A model generated the notes under the pieces. It saw nothing but the letters and a program-made list of their open reading frames with translations, was not told the DNA's origin and ran no database searches. A stretch of 54,085 nucleotides of DNA from Arthrobacter silviterrae (GTDB taxonomy: Bacteria; Actinomycetota; Actinomycetes; Actinomycetales; Micrococcaceae): positions 1 to 54,085 of the forward strand of contig NZ_JAAKZI010000031.1 in assembly GCF_011045165.1 (NCBI RefSeq), in the 5' to 3' direction. Below are positions 1 through 8,662 of this stretch, piece by piece (positions within the stretch are counted from its first letter, which is position 1; the number at the start of each line of letters is the position of its first letter). Position numbers and translations under genes: made by a program.

Positions 1-1
1 A

Positions 2-163
2 TACGCAGCCAAGTACGCCAATTTCTGTGCCGGCGTGAACGACCTGCGAGGGGTCGGGCCACCGGACCTGGGGCCAATATTACTCATGGACCCATTCTCC
101 CGCGGCGGGGAAATTGTGGAGACAGACATTAGTGGTGATCCTGATTCTCGCCCTACGAATTAG
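2..163 (+). CDS. C-terminal end of an unidentified protein (5' partial)
   Basis: An open frame runs from the window edge to a TAG at 161-163 and gives 53 residues, ending DSRPTN. The segment is acidic and contains GVGPPDLGPILLMDPF, which reads like ordinary protein rather than a shadow frame. No family is recognised. It ends about a dozen bases before the truncated IS481 transposase begins, so the IS fragment may have landed just behind this gene. The start lies outside the window. Confidence 0.4.
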   Translation, partial: YAAKYANFCAGVNDLRGVGPPDLGPILLMDPFSRGGEIVETDISGDPDSRPTN

Positions 164-174
164 ACGAAGTTGCT

Positions 175-1260
175 ATGAGGTGCTGGCCTTACCCAACCCT
201 GACACGTAGGGATGCAGCCCCCAGGAAACGCCCGAAGTCCTCGTACATCCCGTTTGTGCGTGCCACCGTGATGTCGTTGTGGCAGCTGGATGCTTTCGAG
301 TACCGACTCACCGGCGGACAAGTTGTCACCGTGTACCAGCTGCTCGATGACGCTTCGCGCTTCGATGTGGGCACGGCAGCGTATTCCCGTGCCGAGAACA
401 GTGCCGATGCCAAGGACGTACTTGAACGAGCCATCATGGCTTATGGCGCACCCAGGGAGCTGCTTTCGGACAACTCCTCGGCGTTCAACCAGCTGCGGGC
501 CGGCCGGATCGGTTCCGTCGAAATCTTCCTCGCCTCGAAAGGCACCATGCCCATCAGCGGCCTGCCGGGGAAACCCACCACACAGGGCAAGAACGAGCGC
601 TCTCATCAAACCCTGCTGCGGTTCCTCGATGCGCACCGCCCCGCCAGCCTCGAGCAGCTCCAGGGCAGGATTGGCCGGTTTCGGGACCACTACAACAACC
701 GCCGTCCGCACCAATCCCTGGACCATGCCACACCGCGCACAGCATGGGAATTACTCGAGCACACACCGGCAACGGAGCCGATTCCCTTGCCGGTCTTGGA
801 AGCGAAAGCCTCGTATTACATGCAAGTCCGTACACGCCGTCAGGGAGACCTCGACAGGGCGGGCCTGACGATAACCAAGTCCGGGGCCATCCTCGCCGAT
901 GACAATGCCCAGGGCAGGGCCGCGGACCAGTCAATCGTGGAAGTCACCCGCGCGAACCGGCAAGTCTATTACCAGGGCTTCCACGTCTCCTTGCCCACGA
1001 CCTACGCCGACCGCCTGTTCTACCGGACCATCACCGACGATGCCTTCATGCTCACCGACCCAGCCACCGGTGAGATCGTCTTCTCCTTCCCGCTGCCGAT
1101 GGTTGCCCTGAATGTCCGCGGTCGCTACATTGCCTCATACTCCGTTCAAGGCGTGCAGGCGGAGTACGCGACGAAACAGTGGGACCGCAAACGAGAACAC
1201 TACGAGGACCAATTTGCCAAACGCCTAGAAGAACAACCCGACGTGATGGCCACCCGATAA
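175..1260 (+). pseudogene. IS481-family transposase, 5'-truncated
   Basis: The 361-residue frame is an rve/DDE integrase-core transposase of the IS481 type. The catalytic acids are visible as D39 (WQLDAFEY), D99 (LLSDNSSAF) and E141 (GKNERSHQTL), followed by the family motif YNNRRPHQSLDHATPRTAWE. The C-terminal beta-rich region to residue 361 looks complete. The N-terminal helix-turn-helix half, normally about 100 residues or more, is missing: recognisable sequence starts only near residue 15 (PRKRPKSSY), and stops lie in frame upstream. The ATG at 175 is therefore only the first in-frame start after the break. The protein is probably inactive because it lacks the DNA-binding domain. Confidence 0.85.
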
Positions 1261-1341
1261 CCACGTGCACAGCTGCCGGCGCCATGATGCTGGTAGCTGT
1301 GTACAAACTCTTGAGACCCGGCGTGCACGAAGAGGTGATAT

Positions 1342-1884
1342 TCACTGTCCACGATGTAGCGAGGTTACACACCAACTACGTGGACCAGCAGTACCAACCG
1401 GGGCTATCCGCCAGTCGGCGTCATCCCAGGAGAAAATCCGGCTCGACTCCAAGAAATTCAGATACTCATGGGCCAGTCCGCCGAAGCAGTTCTGTGTCGA
1501 CTGCGCGAGACCACGCTGCGCCATGTCCTGGGAGAACGAAGCCAGAAGCCCGGAGAATTCAGCACTATCAGGTTGCTTCCTGTGTTGCCCGCCGGGCCGC
1601 ATGGACAGATCCACCGCCCCGGTGAGCACGAGCGAGTCGAACAACCACACCAACCGACCGTAATCGGTGTGCCGCTGTGCACTGTACCGCCCGGTGCGCG
1701 GGCTCATCGTCATGGAGGCAAACTCCGCCCCCAATCCGGTTGTATAAAGGCCATCTTGCTTCTCGGCCAGCACACCCAGCCACTTGATCGACTTGCGAAC
1801 CTGCTCGATCGTGGAGTTCATGTAGCCGGCGTCTTCCAACGCTGCCACAACGGCATCTCCAAGTGCCGTAACTGTCGTATCCAT
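1342..1884 (-). pseudogene. Tyrosine recombinase/integrase, N-terminal half only
   Basis: Translation starts at ATG 1884, behind the ribosome-binding site GGAAGGACAAG; the frame itself is open further upstream to 1917. About 160 residues of the helical N-terminal part of a phage-integrase-type protein follow, including the SAM-like core-binding region (FSGLLASFSQDMAQRGLAQSTQNCFGGLAHEYLNFLE). The catalytic domain with its R-H-R-Y residues is absent. The frame drifts into unrelated sequence after about residue 155 and stops at 1342. Proteins of this type are often found in clusters of two or three recombinases (recombinase-in-trio elements); here only the first part survives. Its start lies next to the inverted half-sites and the palindrome at 1935-2048, which look like the element's end. 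That link is inferred from position. Confidence 0.7.
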
Positions 1885-1934
1885 TGTCTTGTCCTTCCAT
1901 TGGGAGCATGGATACAAAACAGGCTAGAAGGAAA

Positions 1935-2002
1935 CGTTAAGCCGAGGAACAGGCCAGAGAACCCCGAATCACAAGGGCAAGCACACCAGCCTCGGCATAA
2001 CG
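1935..2002. repeat. Inverted pair of 13-nt half-sites upstream of the recombinase fragment
   Basis: CGTTAAGCCGAGG at 1935-1947 is the reverse complement of CCTCGGCATAACG at 1990-2002 except for one base. The arms are 42 bp apart. Both match half of the palindrome at 2017-2048 (TTAAGCCGA). They lie 50-120 bp upstream of the recombinase start, where recombinase-binding or terminal repeats would be expected. Confidence 0.65.
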
Positions 2003-2016
2003 ATTTTTTGGCATAA

Positions 2017-2048
2017 TCGCTGTTAAGCCGAATTCGGCTTAACAGCGA
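2017..2048. repeat. Perfect 32-nt palindrome (core TTAAGCCGAATTCGGCTTAA)
   Basis: Every position from 2017 to 2048 pairs around the centre at 2032/2033. The inner 20 nt matches the palindrome at 26500-26525 at 16 of 20 positions, and the four differences are symmetric (TTA-a/t-GCCGA-a/t). The outer right arm (CAGCGA) doubles as the SD codons of the IS3 transposase motif SDRGSQYTS, so the palindrome abuts, and partly consists of, the disrupted IS3 gene. It is probably the terminal or core recombination site of the tyrosine-recombinase element whose gene starts 130 bp away. Confidence 0.75.
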
Positions 2049-2352
2049 CAGGGGCAGTCAATATACCTCCGGGGCGTTCCAGGGCTGGTGCGCCGGCAAC
2101 AACGTCACACAGTCCATGGGCGAGGTCGGCGTCTGTTGGGACAATGCGGTCGCCGAGTCGTTCTTCTCCCACCTGAAAACCGAGATGTACCACCACCACG
2201 ATTTCGCCAATCATATGGCGGCAAGGACCGCCGTGATGGAGTACATCGAGTCCTGGTACAACCGGCGCCGGCCCCATGCAAACAACCAGGGCCTGCCACC
2301 AGCGCGGGCCATGGCCGAATACCAAAATCAAACCGAACAAATAGCAGCGTAA
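2041..2352 (+). pseudogene. IS3-family transposase OrfB, C-terminal fragment
   Basis: The frame reads SDRGSQYTS, then MGEVGVCWDNAVAESFFSHL, YIESWYNRRRPHANN and a stop at 2350-2352. These are the last two-fifths of the IS3 OrfB integrase core. The motif around the second catalytic Asp (SDRGSQYTS) sits exactly at the break, and the final Glu is in NAVAESFF. Everything upstream is replaced by the palindrome at 2017-2048. The sequence just after the stop (TCTCACAAACTTGACGGG, about 2373-2391) resembles an IS3 right terminal repeat and overlaps the 3' end of the neighbouring gene on the other strand. Confidence 0.85.
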
Positions 2353-2365
2353 GAAGAAAAATCAA

Positions 2366-3667
2366 TCAAACTGTCTCACAAACTTGACGGGCGCACTGAT
2401 TCTGTTTGAAGGTTGCATCGTGGGCCCTGCCCAGGGCGAGTGCGCATGCTTTGGTCTGTGACTCTGATCGGCCGACGGTTCGGTAAAGATCCATTGCCCA
2501 TTCTAGCTCCGCTGCCGCTGCACGGTAGTGTCCTTCAGCTAGGAGGCGTCCTCCGATTTGTTCACGGACAAGTGCTTCTCGGGCCAGTATCCGAGCACCT
2601 TGCAGGGCTTCTTCTTGCAATTTTGCGGCTTCGTGCCAACGGTACTGCCGCTGATATATCTGTGCCAGGATGAGGAGGGGACGGAACCGGTTGGAGGCTA
2701 CAGCGAGGATTGCTTCCCCTTCGTGGGCTGCCTCCTCCAACCGGCCGAGCATACCCAGAATCCATACCCGCTCTAAGGGATGTGCTGCCGGAAGCCGATC
2801 CCTGAAAATCTGGGGGTCATCGATGGCCTCGAGAAGACTTATCGAATCACTCCGCCATCCCTGATTGTATTCTGCCATCAACATCTCTCGTCCTCCGTAT
2901 CCTTGACAGCGCCCGGTGTGATCGGTGCTTGTTCCTTGTCCCGCGGGACATGGCCCTGACTGATCGGCGCCGTGTATTCGGTATCGCTGTGGTGATTCGC
3001 GTCGAACGCCCCGCTCTGATTGACTTTCGGCTGTTGCGGCAAAATCGTGCTGTAGCAGGTCGGTTGGTCCTGCAAGGGAATCAACCGGTTGATTCAGAGA
3101 TGTCCTACCGAGGTGCCAGGTGTCCTGCACCTCGTCTAGTTCAGATTCCCAAGAAGGCCGGCTCCGACCGCTCTCCGGCGTTATTCGGCCGTCGGGTCGG
3201 GGCGGGTCATCGACGGTCTGGTGGTCTGCGGTCAACAGGCTCTCTGACAGGGTTGGGTCTGCAGTAGTGCCGGCTTCCCTTTGGGTAGTGGAACGAGCAA
3301 AGGTGCACGGTCGACGCCTTCGGGCGTGGGATATGCCAATGACCGTGGCGGAAATATCCTCCAGTGTTGTGCACATCCAGGCGAGGGCTTGGCGATCCTT
3401 TTTTGGGACAGAACCACCAACCATGTCCTGGCCACGGACGTAGTAGGCAAGGCGATAGTTCAGATCGGCGATCACCGCCTGAATTTCAGCCAGCGGATTA
3501 TTGTTCCGCTGACTTGCCAGGCTGTAGGTGCCGCTTTCCTCTGTCCATCGGTGGCGGGCCTGAGGGTCGGGGGCGCCCAGGGGACATGGTTCGGATTCGT
3601 GTTGGTCCGGCGTCCGGGTGCCTGGATGGCAGGGGAACCTGTCAAGAAATTCCGATACATCTGGCAT
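2366..3667 (-). CDS. Hypothetical protein with TPR-like C-terminal half
   Basis: ATG 3667 has an excellent ribosome-binding site (AGGAGG, 7-nt spacing). The frame stays open for 433 residues. The first ~260 residues are polar and of low complexity except for a helical stretch (PLAEIQAVIADLNYRLAYYVRGQDM). The last ~170 form paired helices typical of tetratricopeptide repeats (LEEAAHEGEAILAVA, RPLLILAQIYQRQYRWHEAAKLQEEAL, LLAEGHYRAAAAELEWAMDLY). A second start, ATG 2884, has its own GGAGG seven bases upstream, so the TPR part may be a separate 172-residue protein. A competing frame at 2878-3084 also has good codon use, so an undetected frameshift or gene fusion is possible. The last ~15 residues run into the terminal repeat of the IS3 fragment, so the original C-terminus is probably lost. 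No specific function is recognised. Confidence 0.55.
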   Translation of the reverse strand: MPDVSEFLDRFPCHPGTRTPDQHESEPCPLGAPDPQARHRWTEESGTYSLASQRNNNPLAEIQAVIADLNYRLAYYVRGQDMVGGSVPKKDRQALAWMCTTLEDISATVIGISHARRRRPCTFARSTTQREAGTTADPTLSESLLTADHQTVDDPPRPDGRITPESGRSRPSWESELDEVQDTWHLGRTSLNQPVDSLAGPTDLLQHDFAATAESQSERGVRRESPQRYRIHGADQSGPCPAGQGTSTDHTGRCQGYGGREMLMAEYNQGWRSDSISLLEAIDDPQIFRDRLPAAHPLERVWILGMLGRLEEAAHEGEAILAVASNRFRPLLILAQIYQRQYRWHEAAKLQEEALQGARILAREALVREQIGGRLLAEGHYRAAAAELEWAMDLYRTVGRSESQTKACALALGRAHDATFKQNQCARQVCETV

Positions 3668-4061
3668 AGTCTGTCCTCCTAACTTGTTGCTTGGCGGGCC
3701 ACTTATCCGTGGCTCGAAGGCATGCACAGAGATGGACATGCCAGGTATTGAGGAAAATTAGCGGATAGCCAGACGCGCAAGACAACCCAGTACTAGGAAC
3801 CGGACGGTCAATCAGACCCTGGCCGCCGTCCTAACAATTAGTACATCTTTTTAATTAGTTTTCTCATAACCAATACCACATAACTGATCACATATATAGA
3901 GGGCAGGTAATAATGGCATTCCAGACGCCATGATCTGAGGGTTAGTGCGGCGTGAGGTCGCGCCTGTTCTCGAAAACCTATAGGAGACTTTTGTCAATTT
4001 TCTGCGGCACGTCCTTGGTTGAATTTCTAGGTGAATCGATAGCCCGTGAATATGATTGCAG
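3668..4061. other. AT-rich intergenic region
   Basis: No convincing gene is present. The stretch 3830-3915 is much richer in A/T than the rest of the window and probably carries the promoter of the minus-strand gene that starts at 3667. No clear terminator for the upstream tadV gene was seen. Confidence 0.4.
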
Positions 4062-4751
4062 CTAGTATCCGGTTGGCAGCAGAGGGAACAGGAAGGGGAC
4101 GATCTTCGCGGATCCGAGGATGGATATCATTGCACCCCCGAACATGGACGGTCCGAATGGGAACGTTGTGTGGCGTCGGCCCTGCCCCAATACAGCAACG
4201 ATGAGGGCAACGATTGCCCCCAGGAGGAACCCCAGGAACCCGGTGACAAAGAGCGTGCCCCAGCTGATATAAGCGGAGTACATGCCCAGAACGGCGGCCA
4301 GTTTCACATCGCCCATGCCTAGCCCTGCCGGGGAAATCAGGGCCAAAAAAAGATACAGGGAAAACAGAATGAGGGCACCCAGTCCAGCTCTGGCAAGGTT
4401 CGGCCAGGAGTGGGCGGTTCCGCTGGCAAGGGTCAATAACCCGGCCCCTATCCAGAAGGCCGACCATACAATCCGGTTGGGCAGGAGCTTCGTTTTCAGG
4501 TCGATGCGGGACAAGATGGTCCCGCTGGCGGCCAGAAAGAGATAGCCCGGTAGTGTTTCCGTGAAGCCGAACCTCAGGGCCAGGGCCAGAAACAACACAA
4601 TGCTCAGGAGGCTGGTCACCCACCTTGCCCGCCGCGATGGCCGGTACTTTATATGGGGGGTCCACCTCAGTGCTGTTTCTTCGCCGAACCATCCGGTGAA
4701 TGCTCCTATCGCACAACAGGCGGCCATGAGCCATGGAAGATGATTTACCAA
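4062..4751 (-). CDS. tadV: Prepilin peptidase of the Tad pilus (TadV/CpaA, A24 family)
   Basis: This is a 229-residue polytopic membrane aspartyl peptidase that would cleave, and may methylate, Flp prepilins. The two catalytic aspartates are seen as D84 (SRIDLKTKLLPNR) and D148 in the hallmark motif GMGDVKL. About seven hydrophobic segments follow in the order expected for the short, domain-lacking TadV type. The listed start is a TTG at 4751 with a weak ribosome-binding site; ATG at the ninth codon is an alternative. It follows the tad operon on the same strand but after a 640-bp gap, so it may have its own promoter. Confidence 0.85.
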   Translation of the reverse strand: MVNHLPWLMAACCAIGAFTGWFGEETALRWTPHIKYRPSRRARWVTSLLSIVLFLALALRFGFTETLPGYLFLAASGTILSRIDLKTKLLPNRIVWSAFWIGAGLLTLASGTAHSWPNLARAGLGALILFSLYLFLALISPAGLGMGDVKLAAVLGMYSAYISWGTLFVTGFLGFLLGAIVALIVAVLGQGRRHTTFPFGPSMFGGAMISILGSAKIVPFLFPLLPTGY

Positions 4752-4797
4752 GCGTTTTCTTTCTTTCGTCGCTGGGGGACTTGCTGAACCCGTTGGA

Positions 4798-5382
4798 TCA
4801 TGCCAAGCGCCATCGTTTCACCCATGTCCCGGACGACACACGAATATCCCTGCCGTTGGTTGTCAGCGCAGCGGGAGAACCGCCATTGGGCGGTTTTGCG
4901 TGGACGGGGGCAGAACCACTGAAAAGGCCTTGATTCCCAGCGGTTTCGAGTTTGCTATTCGTTCCGGGTTTGCCGCGTGATGGATTGAGAGCTTGTGTGA
5001 ACCGGACATGGGGCGGGAGCCGATTCTTTTCAGGTATCCGGGTCCAATCCGGATGACAGGACGCATTGGAAGGTAGGTACGTTTGAGATGGGGCCTGCAT
5101 AGCTGGTCTCATGTGGCAATATGTCAGCCTGGAATGCGGCGGGCGATAGGGCCATTGCCGGAACGTGTTTGGCACGTGAGGATTGCGGCGTCCCGGCATC
5201 TCGGATCTGGTCGCCAGGATTTCGGCAGGAGTCGGCACGGAAACGGTTGCGTGCCCGGGGGGTGGTCCTTTTTGACACGTGAAACGGCGGGTGATGTGCA
5301 GTTTGCGCATGGTGGTCTTGGGCGGGGTTCTCTCGCCTTGGATGGAGGCTGAGTTCTCCGGTGTCGGGGAATCGGGGGCCAT
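4798..5382 (-). CDS. Doubtful ORF between tadC and tadV
   Basis: A 194-residue frame starts at ATG 5382, eight bases past the tadC stop, and fills most of the 638-bp gap before tadV. It is rich in Pro, Thr, Arg and Cys, has no signal peptide or membrane segment, and matches no family I know. Third-position G/C is moderately high at the start and falls later. It could be a decayed gene, an untranslated spacer or a lineage-specific protein. Its only support is length and operon position. Confidence 0.25.
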   Translation of the reverse strand: MAPDSPTPENSASIQGERTPPKTTMRKLHITRRFTCQKGPPPGHATVSVPTPAEILATRSEMPGRRNPHVPNTFRQWPYRPPHSRLTYCHMRPAMQAPSQTYLPSNASCHPDWTRIPEKNRLPPHVRFTQALNPSRGKPGTNSKLETAGNQGLFSGSAPVHAKPPNGGSPAALTTNGRDIRVSSGTWVKRWRLA

Positions 5383-5389
5383 GATGGCG

Positions 5390-6268
5390 CTAGAGGAAGG
5401 TGCTGACGATTGTGATCACTGTCGGTCCGAGGACTGCGATGAACAGGACGGGAAGAATGAAGAGCATCAGGGGGAAGAGCACTTTTACCGGTATTTTCAT
5501 GGCTTTTTCTTCCGCTCTTTGGCGTCGTTTCGTGCGCATCTCCTTCGCTTGGGCGCGTAGCACTGCACTGATGGAAATACCATACATATCTGCTTGAACG
5601 ACGGCCCTGATAAATGCCCGAAGGTCGGGCACGGCGGTGCGTTCGGCCAGTAGTTGGTAGGCTTCCCGGCGAGACATGCCTACCCGCATGTCTTGCAGGG
5701 TTCGAACCAGCTCTTCGGCCAGCGGGCCTTTGCCGTTTTGTCCGGCACGGGACATTGACGCTTCGAATCCGAGGCCGGCTTCGACGGCGATGAGCATTTG
5801 ATCCAGGGTGTCAGGCAGTTCCAGGCCGATGGCAGCTTGGCGTTCGATGCCGCGGCTGTAAAGTAGCAGGTCTGGAATGAAGTAGGCGACGACTACCAGG
5901 AGAATGACTAAGGCCAATAAGGGGCCGGACGGGCCGGCACTGAGGAGAAGAAGTCCCAGACTTGCTGCGATGACGGCGAGCAGTGGCTTGGCCACTACGA
6001 GGCGGGCGAGGGGCCAGGCCTGTGGTCTTCCGGCCAGGCCCAGCAGTTTATCGATCAGTCGACGGTTGGCGGGTAGAACCAGACGGTCGCCCAGAGCCAT
6101 AAGGGAAGGCATGAGTGAATCCTGTGTTGGGTCGGCTACTTCCATTCCGCGGGAGAGGTTTTTGCGGATTTCGCTGCGTGATGCGGCGTCTGCCGGCATC
6201 AGGCACCAGATGGCGAACGGTAAAAAGCCGGTTGCCAAAATGATGGCGATGATTACCGTGGCGGGCAT
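5390..6268 (-). CDS. tadC: Tad pilus inner-membrane platform protein TadC
   Basis: A 292-residue T2SSF-domain protein, one of the two membrane platform subunits on which the TadA ATPase acts. ATG 6268 was chosen because AAGGAG lies four bases upstream; the longer frame to 6331 has no such site. An N-terminal membrane helix, a central pair (AKPLLAVIAASLGLLLLSAG, LLALVILLVVVAYFIPDLLL) and a C-terminal pair (FPLMLFILPVLFIAVLG) surround the conserved cytoplasmic region (LELPDTLDQMLIAVEAGLGFEASM; ADMYGISISAVLRAQAKEMR). It lies 70 bp downstream of tadB. Confidence 0.9.
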   Translation of the reverse strand: MPATVIIAIILATGFLPFAIWCLMPADAASRSEIRKNLSRGMEVADPTQDSLMPSLMALGDRLVLPANRRLIDKLLGLAGRPQAWPLARLVVAKPLLAVIAASLGLLLLSAGPSGPLLALVILLVVVAYFIPDLLLYSRGIERQAAIGLELPDTLDQMLIAVEAGLGFEASMSRAGQNGKGPLAEELVRTLQDMRVGMSRREAYQLLAERTAVPDLRAFIRAVVQADMYGISISAVLRAQAKEMRTKRRQRAEEKAMKIPVKVLFPLMLFILPVLFIAVLGPTVITIVSTFL

Positions 6269-6338
6269 TTTTCTCCTTTTCAGGGGCGGTAACTGGCAGT
6301 ACAGGTCCGGAGGGTCAGAAGCGCCGCCCAAGTTTCGG

Positions 6339-7268
6339 TCAGAATTTGAAGCTGACTACTTTTTTCATCCATAGTCCGCCGATGGTCAACATGACGATGC
6401 TGGCCCCGATCATGGCGAATCCGATTGGTGACTGTATGAACTTGGCGATGTAGGACGGGCTGGTGAGCGTGAGGATGCCAATGACGGCAAAGGGGATGGC
6501 GAAGAGTATATAGGCAGACATTTTGCCCTCGGCACTCAGCCCGGCTACTTGGCGCCGGATCTGGTTGCGTTCGCGGATAGTGTGGCCTACCTGGTCCAGG
6601 ACACTGGCCAGGTCTCCGCCTACTTCGCGGTGGATGCCGATCGCCTGCGCCGCCCAGCCGAAGTCATCGCTGTGCATGCGTTCGGCTGATTGCTCGAGCG
6701 CTTCGTTGAGGTCACGGCCCAGGCGTGTCTCATTGACGATTCTGGCGAATTCCTCATTGGTGGGAGATTCCGCTTCATGGGAGACCGCGTCTATTGCGCG
6801 CAGTAGGCTGTGTCCTGCCCTGAGTCCGCCTGATAGGAGTTGGAGGGTGTCGTCCAGCTGGTTTGCGAATGCTGTCCGTCTTTTGGATTCTTTAAGGCCC
6901 AGCAGCAGCTTGGCCCCGAGAGGTACGAGCAGGGCTAGCAACAGACCCAATCCGATTCCACTGAGCAGGTAGCCAAATAACAGGACGGTAAGCATGCCGG
7001 AGAAGACCAGAATAAGGAATTCGGCCGGTGCCAGCTTTAGTCCTGCCCGTTCCAGCCCTGCGGCCAGGGCCCGGGACCAGCCCAGGCGCTGGAGGGCGGC
7101 TGAGATGATACCGGCAGCCGAGCCGGTCATCCTGCTTAGTCCGCTCTCGGAGGTTGCGTCTGCCGGGCGCCGCCTCTCGACGGGGAGAGATCCCTCACCG
7201 GGCTTGAAGACTCCGAAGATAACCACGGCAGCTGCAAGAAACAGCAAAACGACAGCACCAAAAAGCAT
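6339..7268 (-). CDS. tadB: Tad pilus inner-membrane platform protein TadB
   Basis: A 309-residue T2SSF-domain platform protein. It has an N-terminal membrane helix (LFGAVVLLFLAAAVVIFGVF), a hydrophobic pair near residues 84-120, the conserved cytoplasmic block (FANQLDDTLQLLSGGLRAGHSLLRAIDAVSHE; IHREVGGDLASVLDQVGHTIRERNQIRRQVAGLSAEGKMSAY) and two C-terminal membrane helices. Its start codon overlaps the stop of tadA, so the two are translationally coupled. Confidence 0.9.
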   Translation of the reverse strand: MLFGAVVLLFLAAAVVIFGVFKPGEGSLPVERRRPADATSESGLSRMTGSAAGIISAALQRLGWSRALAAGLERAGLKLAPAEFLILVFSGMLTVLLFGYLLSGIGLGLLLALLVPLGAKLLLGLKESKRRTAFANQLDDTLQLLSGGLRAGHSLLRAIDAVSHEAESPTNEEFARIVNETRLGRDLNEALEQSAERMHSDDFGWAAQAIGIHREVGGDLASVLDQVGHTIRERNQIRRQVAGLSAEGKMSAYILFAIPFAVIGILTLTSPSYIAKFIQSPIGFAMIGASIVMLTIGGLWMKKVVSFKF

Positions 7269-8662
7269 CAGCGTGACCGGCTTTCCTGCATGGCGAATAC
7301 CTGGGGGGAGATATTGATCCCAAAATCGGCGAACCGGTCAGTGAACCTTGGACGCACCCCGGTGAATACCGTTTTGCCGAGTATTCGTCCTGAACTGTCG
7401 ACCCCGGCCGAGTGGTCGAAAACGAATACATCCTGCAGCGTCACAATGTCTCCTTCCATCCCCTGCACCTCAGTTATGTGGGTTATTCGGCGGCTGCCGT
7501 CACGCATTCTCGTCAGCTGAACAATCAGGTTGACCGCCGAAGCGATTTGCTCGCGGATGGCCCTCAGGGGAAGGTCCATTCCGGCCATGAGTACCAAGGT
7601 TTCCATCCGGGCGATCGCATCCCGCGGAGAGTTGGAGTGGACGGTGGAAAGGGATCCATCGTGACCGGTGTTCATGGCCTGCAACATGTCAAGGGCTTCC
7701 CCGCCACGGCACTCACCGACAACGATCCGGTCCGGTCGCATGCGAAGGGAATTTCTGAGCAGGTCTCGGATGGTTATTTCGCCTTTCCCTTCGATATTGG
7801 ACGGGCGGCTTTCCAACCGCACGACATGTTGCTGCTGAAGTTGGAGCTCAACTGCGTCCTCGATGGTGATGATTCGTTCGCCGGTCGGGATGAAGGAGGA
7901 GAGGACATTAAGCAGTGTTGTTTTGCCTGTCCCGGTTCCTCCGGAGACGATGATGTTCAGGTGCGCCCGTACGCAGGCATCGAGCAGTTCAGCCATTTCG
8001 TGGGACATGGATCCGTAAGAGATCAGGTCTTGAACTTTAAGCGGGTCGGCTGCGAACTTTCGAATAGTCAACGATGACCCGTTCACCGCAAGCGGAGGGA
8101 TTACCGCGTTGACTCGGGATCCATCGTCCAGGCGGGCATCCACGAGCGGAGAGGATTCATCGATGCGCCGACCGACGCGGGACACGATCTTCTCGATAAC
8201 CCGCCGCAGCTGCTCTTCGGACCGGAACCGTGAAGCCGTAAGCGTGAGCAGCCCGTTGCGTTCGACAAAGACTTGGTCGGGGCCATTGACCATGATTTCC
8301 GTAAGGTTGGGATCGTCCAACAACGGCTGCAGTGGACCGTACCCGAGCACATCGTCGCTGATCTGCCTCACGAGCCGTTGACGCTCTGTGCTGCTCAAGG
8401 GGAGCTGTTCAGCTTCGACGATCTCAGCCAGGGCATCCCGGGCAAAGGTCACGAGGTCGTCCTCGGCCAAGTTCGGATCGTTTAGACGGCTGCCCAGTCG
8501 TTCGAACAGGGCGGCCCCGACCCGTGCTTTCAATGTTAGCAAGGCGTCCAGGGGGGACGACGCCTCAGGCGGGGGTGCTGCGGGCGCCGAAGCTGGGACG
8601 GGCCGGGGAGCACTGGTGGGCTCGCCCACGCCGAGCGCGGCAAGTCGTTCGGTAAGGGTCAT
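7268..8662 (-). CDS. tadA: Tad pilus assembly ATPase TadA/CpaF
   Basis: A 464-residue type II/IV secretion ATPase that powers pilin polymerisation at the cytoplasmic face. It has a variable Pro/Ala-rich N-terminus (to about residue 40), the N-terminal domain with [19 protein letters not shown], Walker A GGTGTGKT at 241-248, an Asp box ([13 protein letters not shown]), and the His box/Walker B region around [42 protein letters not shown]. All are intact. It overlaps tadZ by 4 bp and tadB by 1 bp. Confidence 0.95.
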   Translation of the reverse strand: MTLTERLAALGVGEPTSAPRPVPASAPAAPPPEASSPLDALLTLKARVGAALFERLGSRLNDPNLAEDDLVTFARDALAEIVEAEQLPLSSTERQRLVRQISDDVLGYGPLQPLLDDPNLTEIMVNGPDQVFVERNGLLTLTASRFRSEEQLRRVIEKIVSRVGRRIDESSPLVDARLDDGSRVNAVIPPLAVNGSSLTIRKFAADPLKVQDLISYGSMSHEMAELLDACVRAHLNIIVSGGTGTGKTTLLNVLSSFIPTGERIITIEDAVELQLQQQHVVRLESRPSNIEGKGEITIRDLLRNSLRMRPDRIVVGECRGGEALDMLQAMNTGHDGSLSTVHSNSPRDAIARMETLVLMAGMDLPLRAIREQIASAVNLIVQLTRMRDGSRRITHITEVQGMEGDIVTLQDVFVFDHSAGVDSSGRILGKTVFTGVRPRFTDRFADFGINISPQVFAMQESRSR

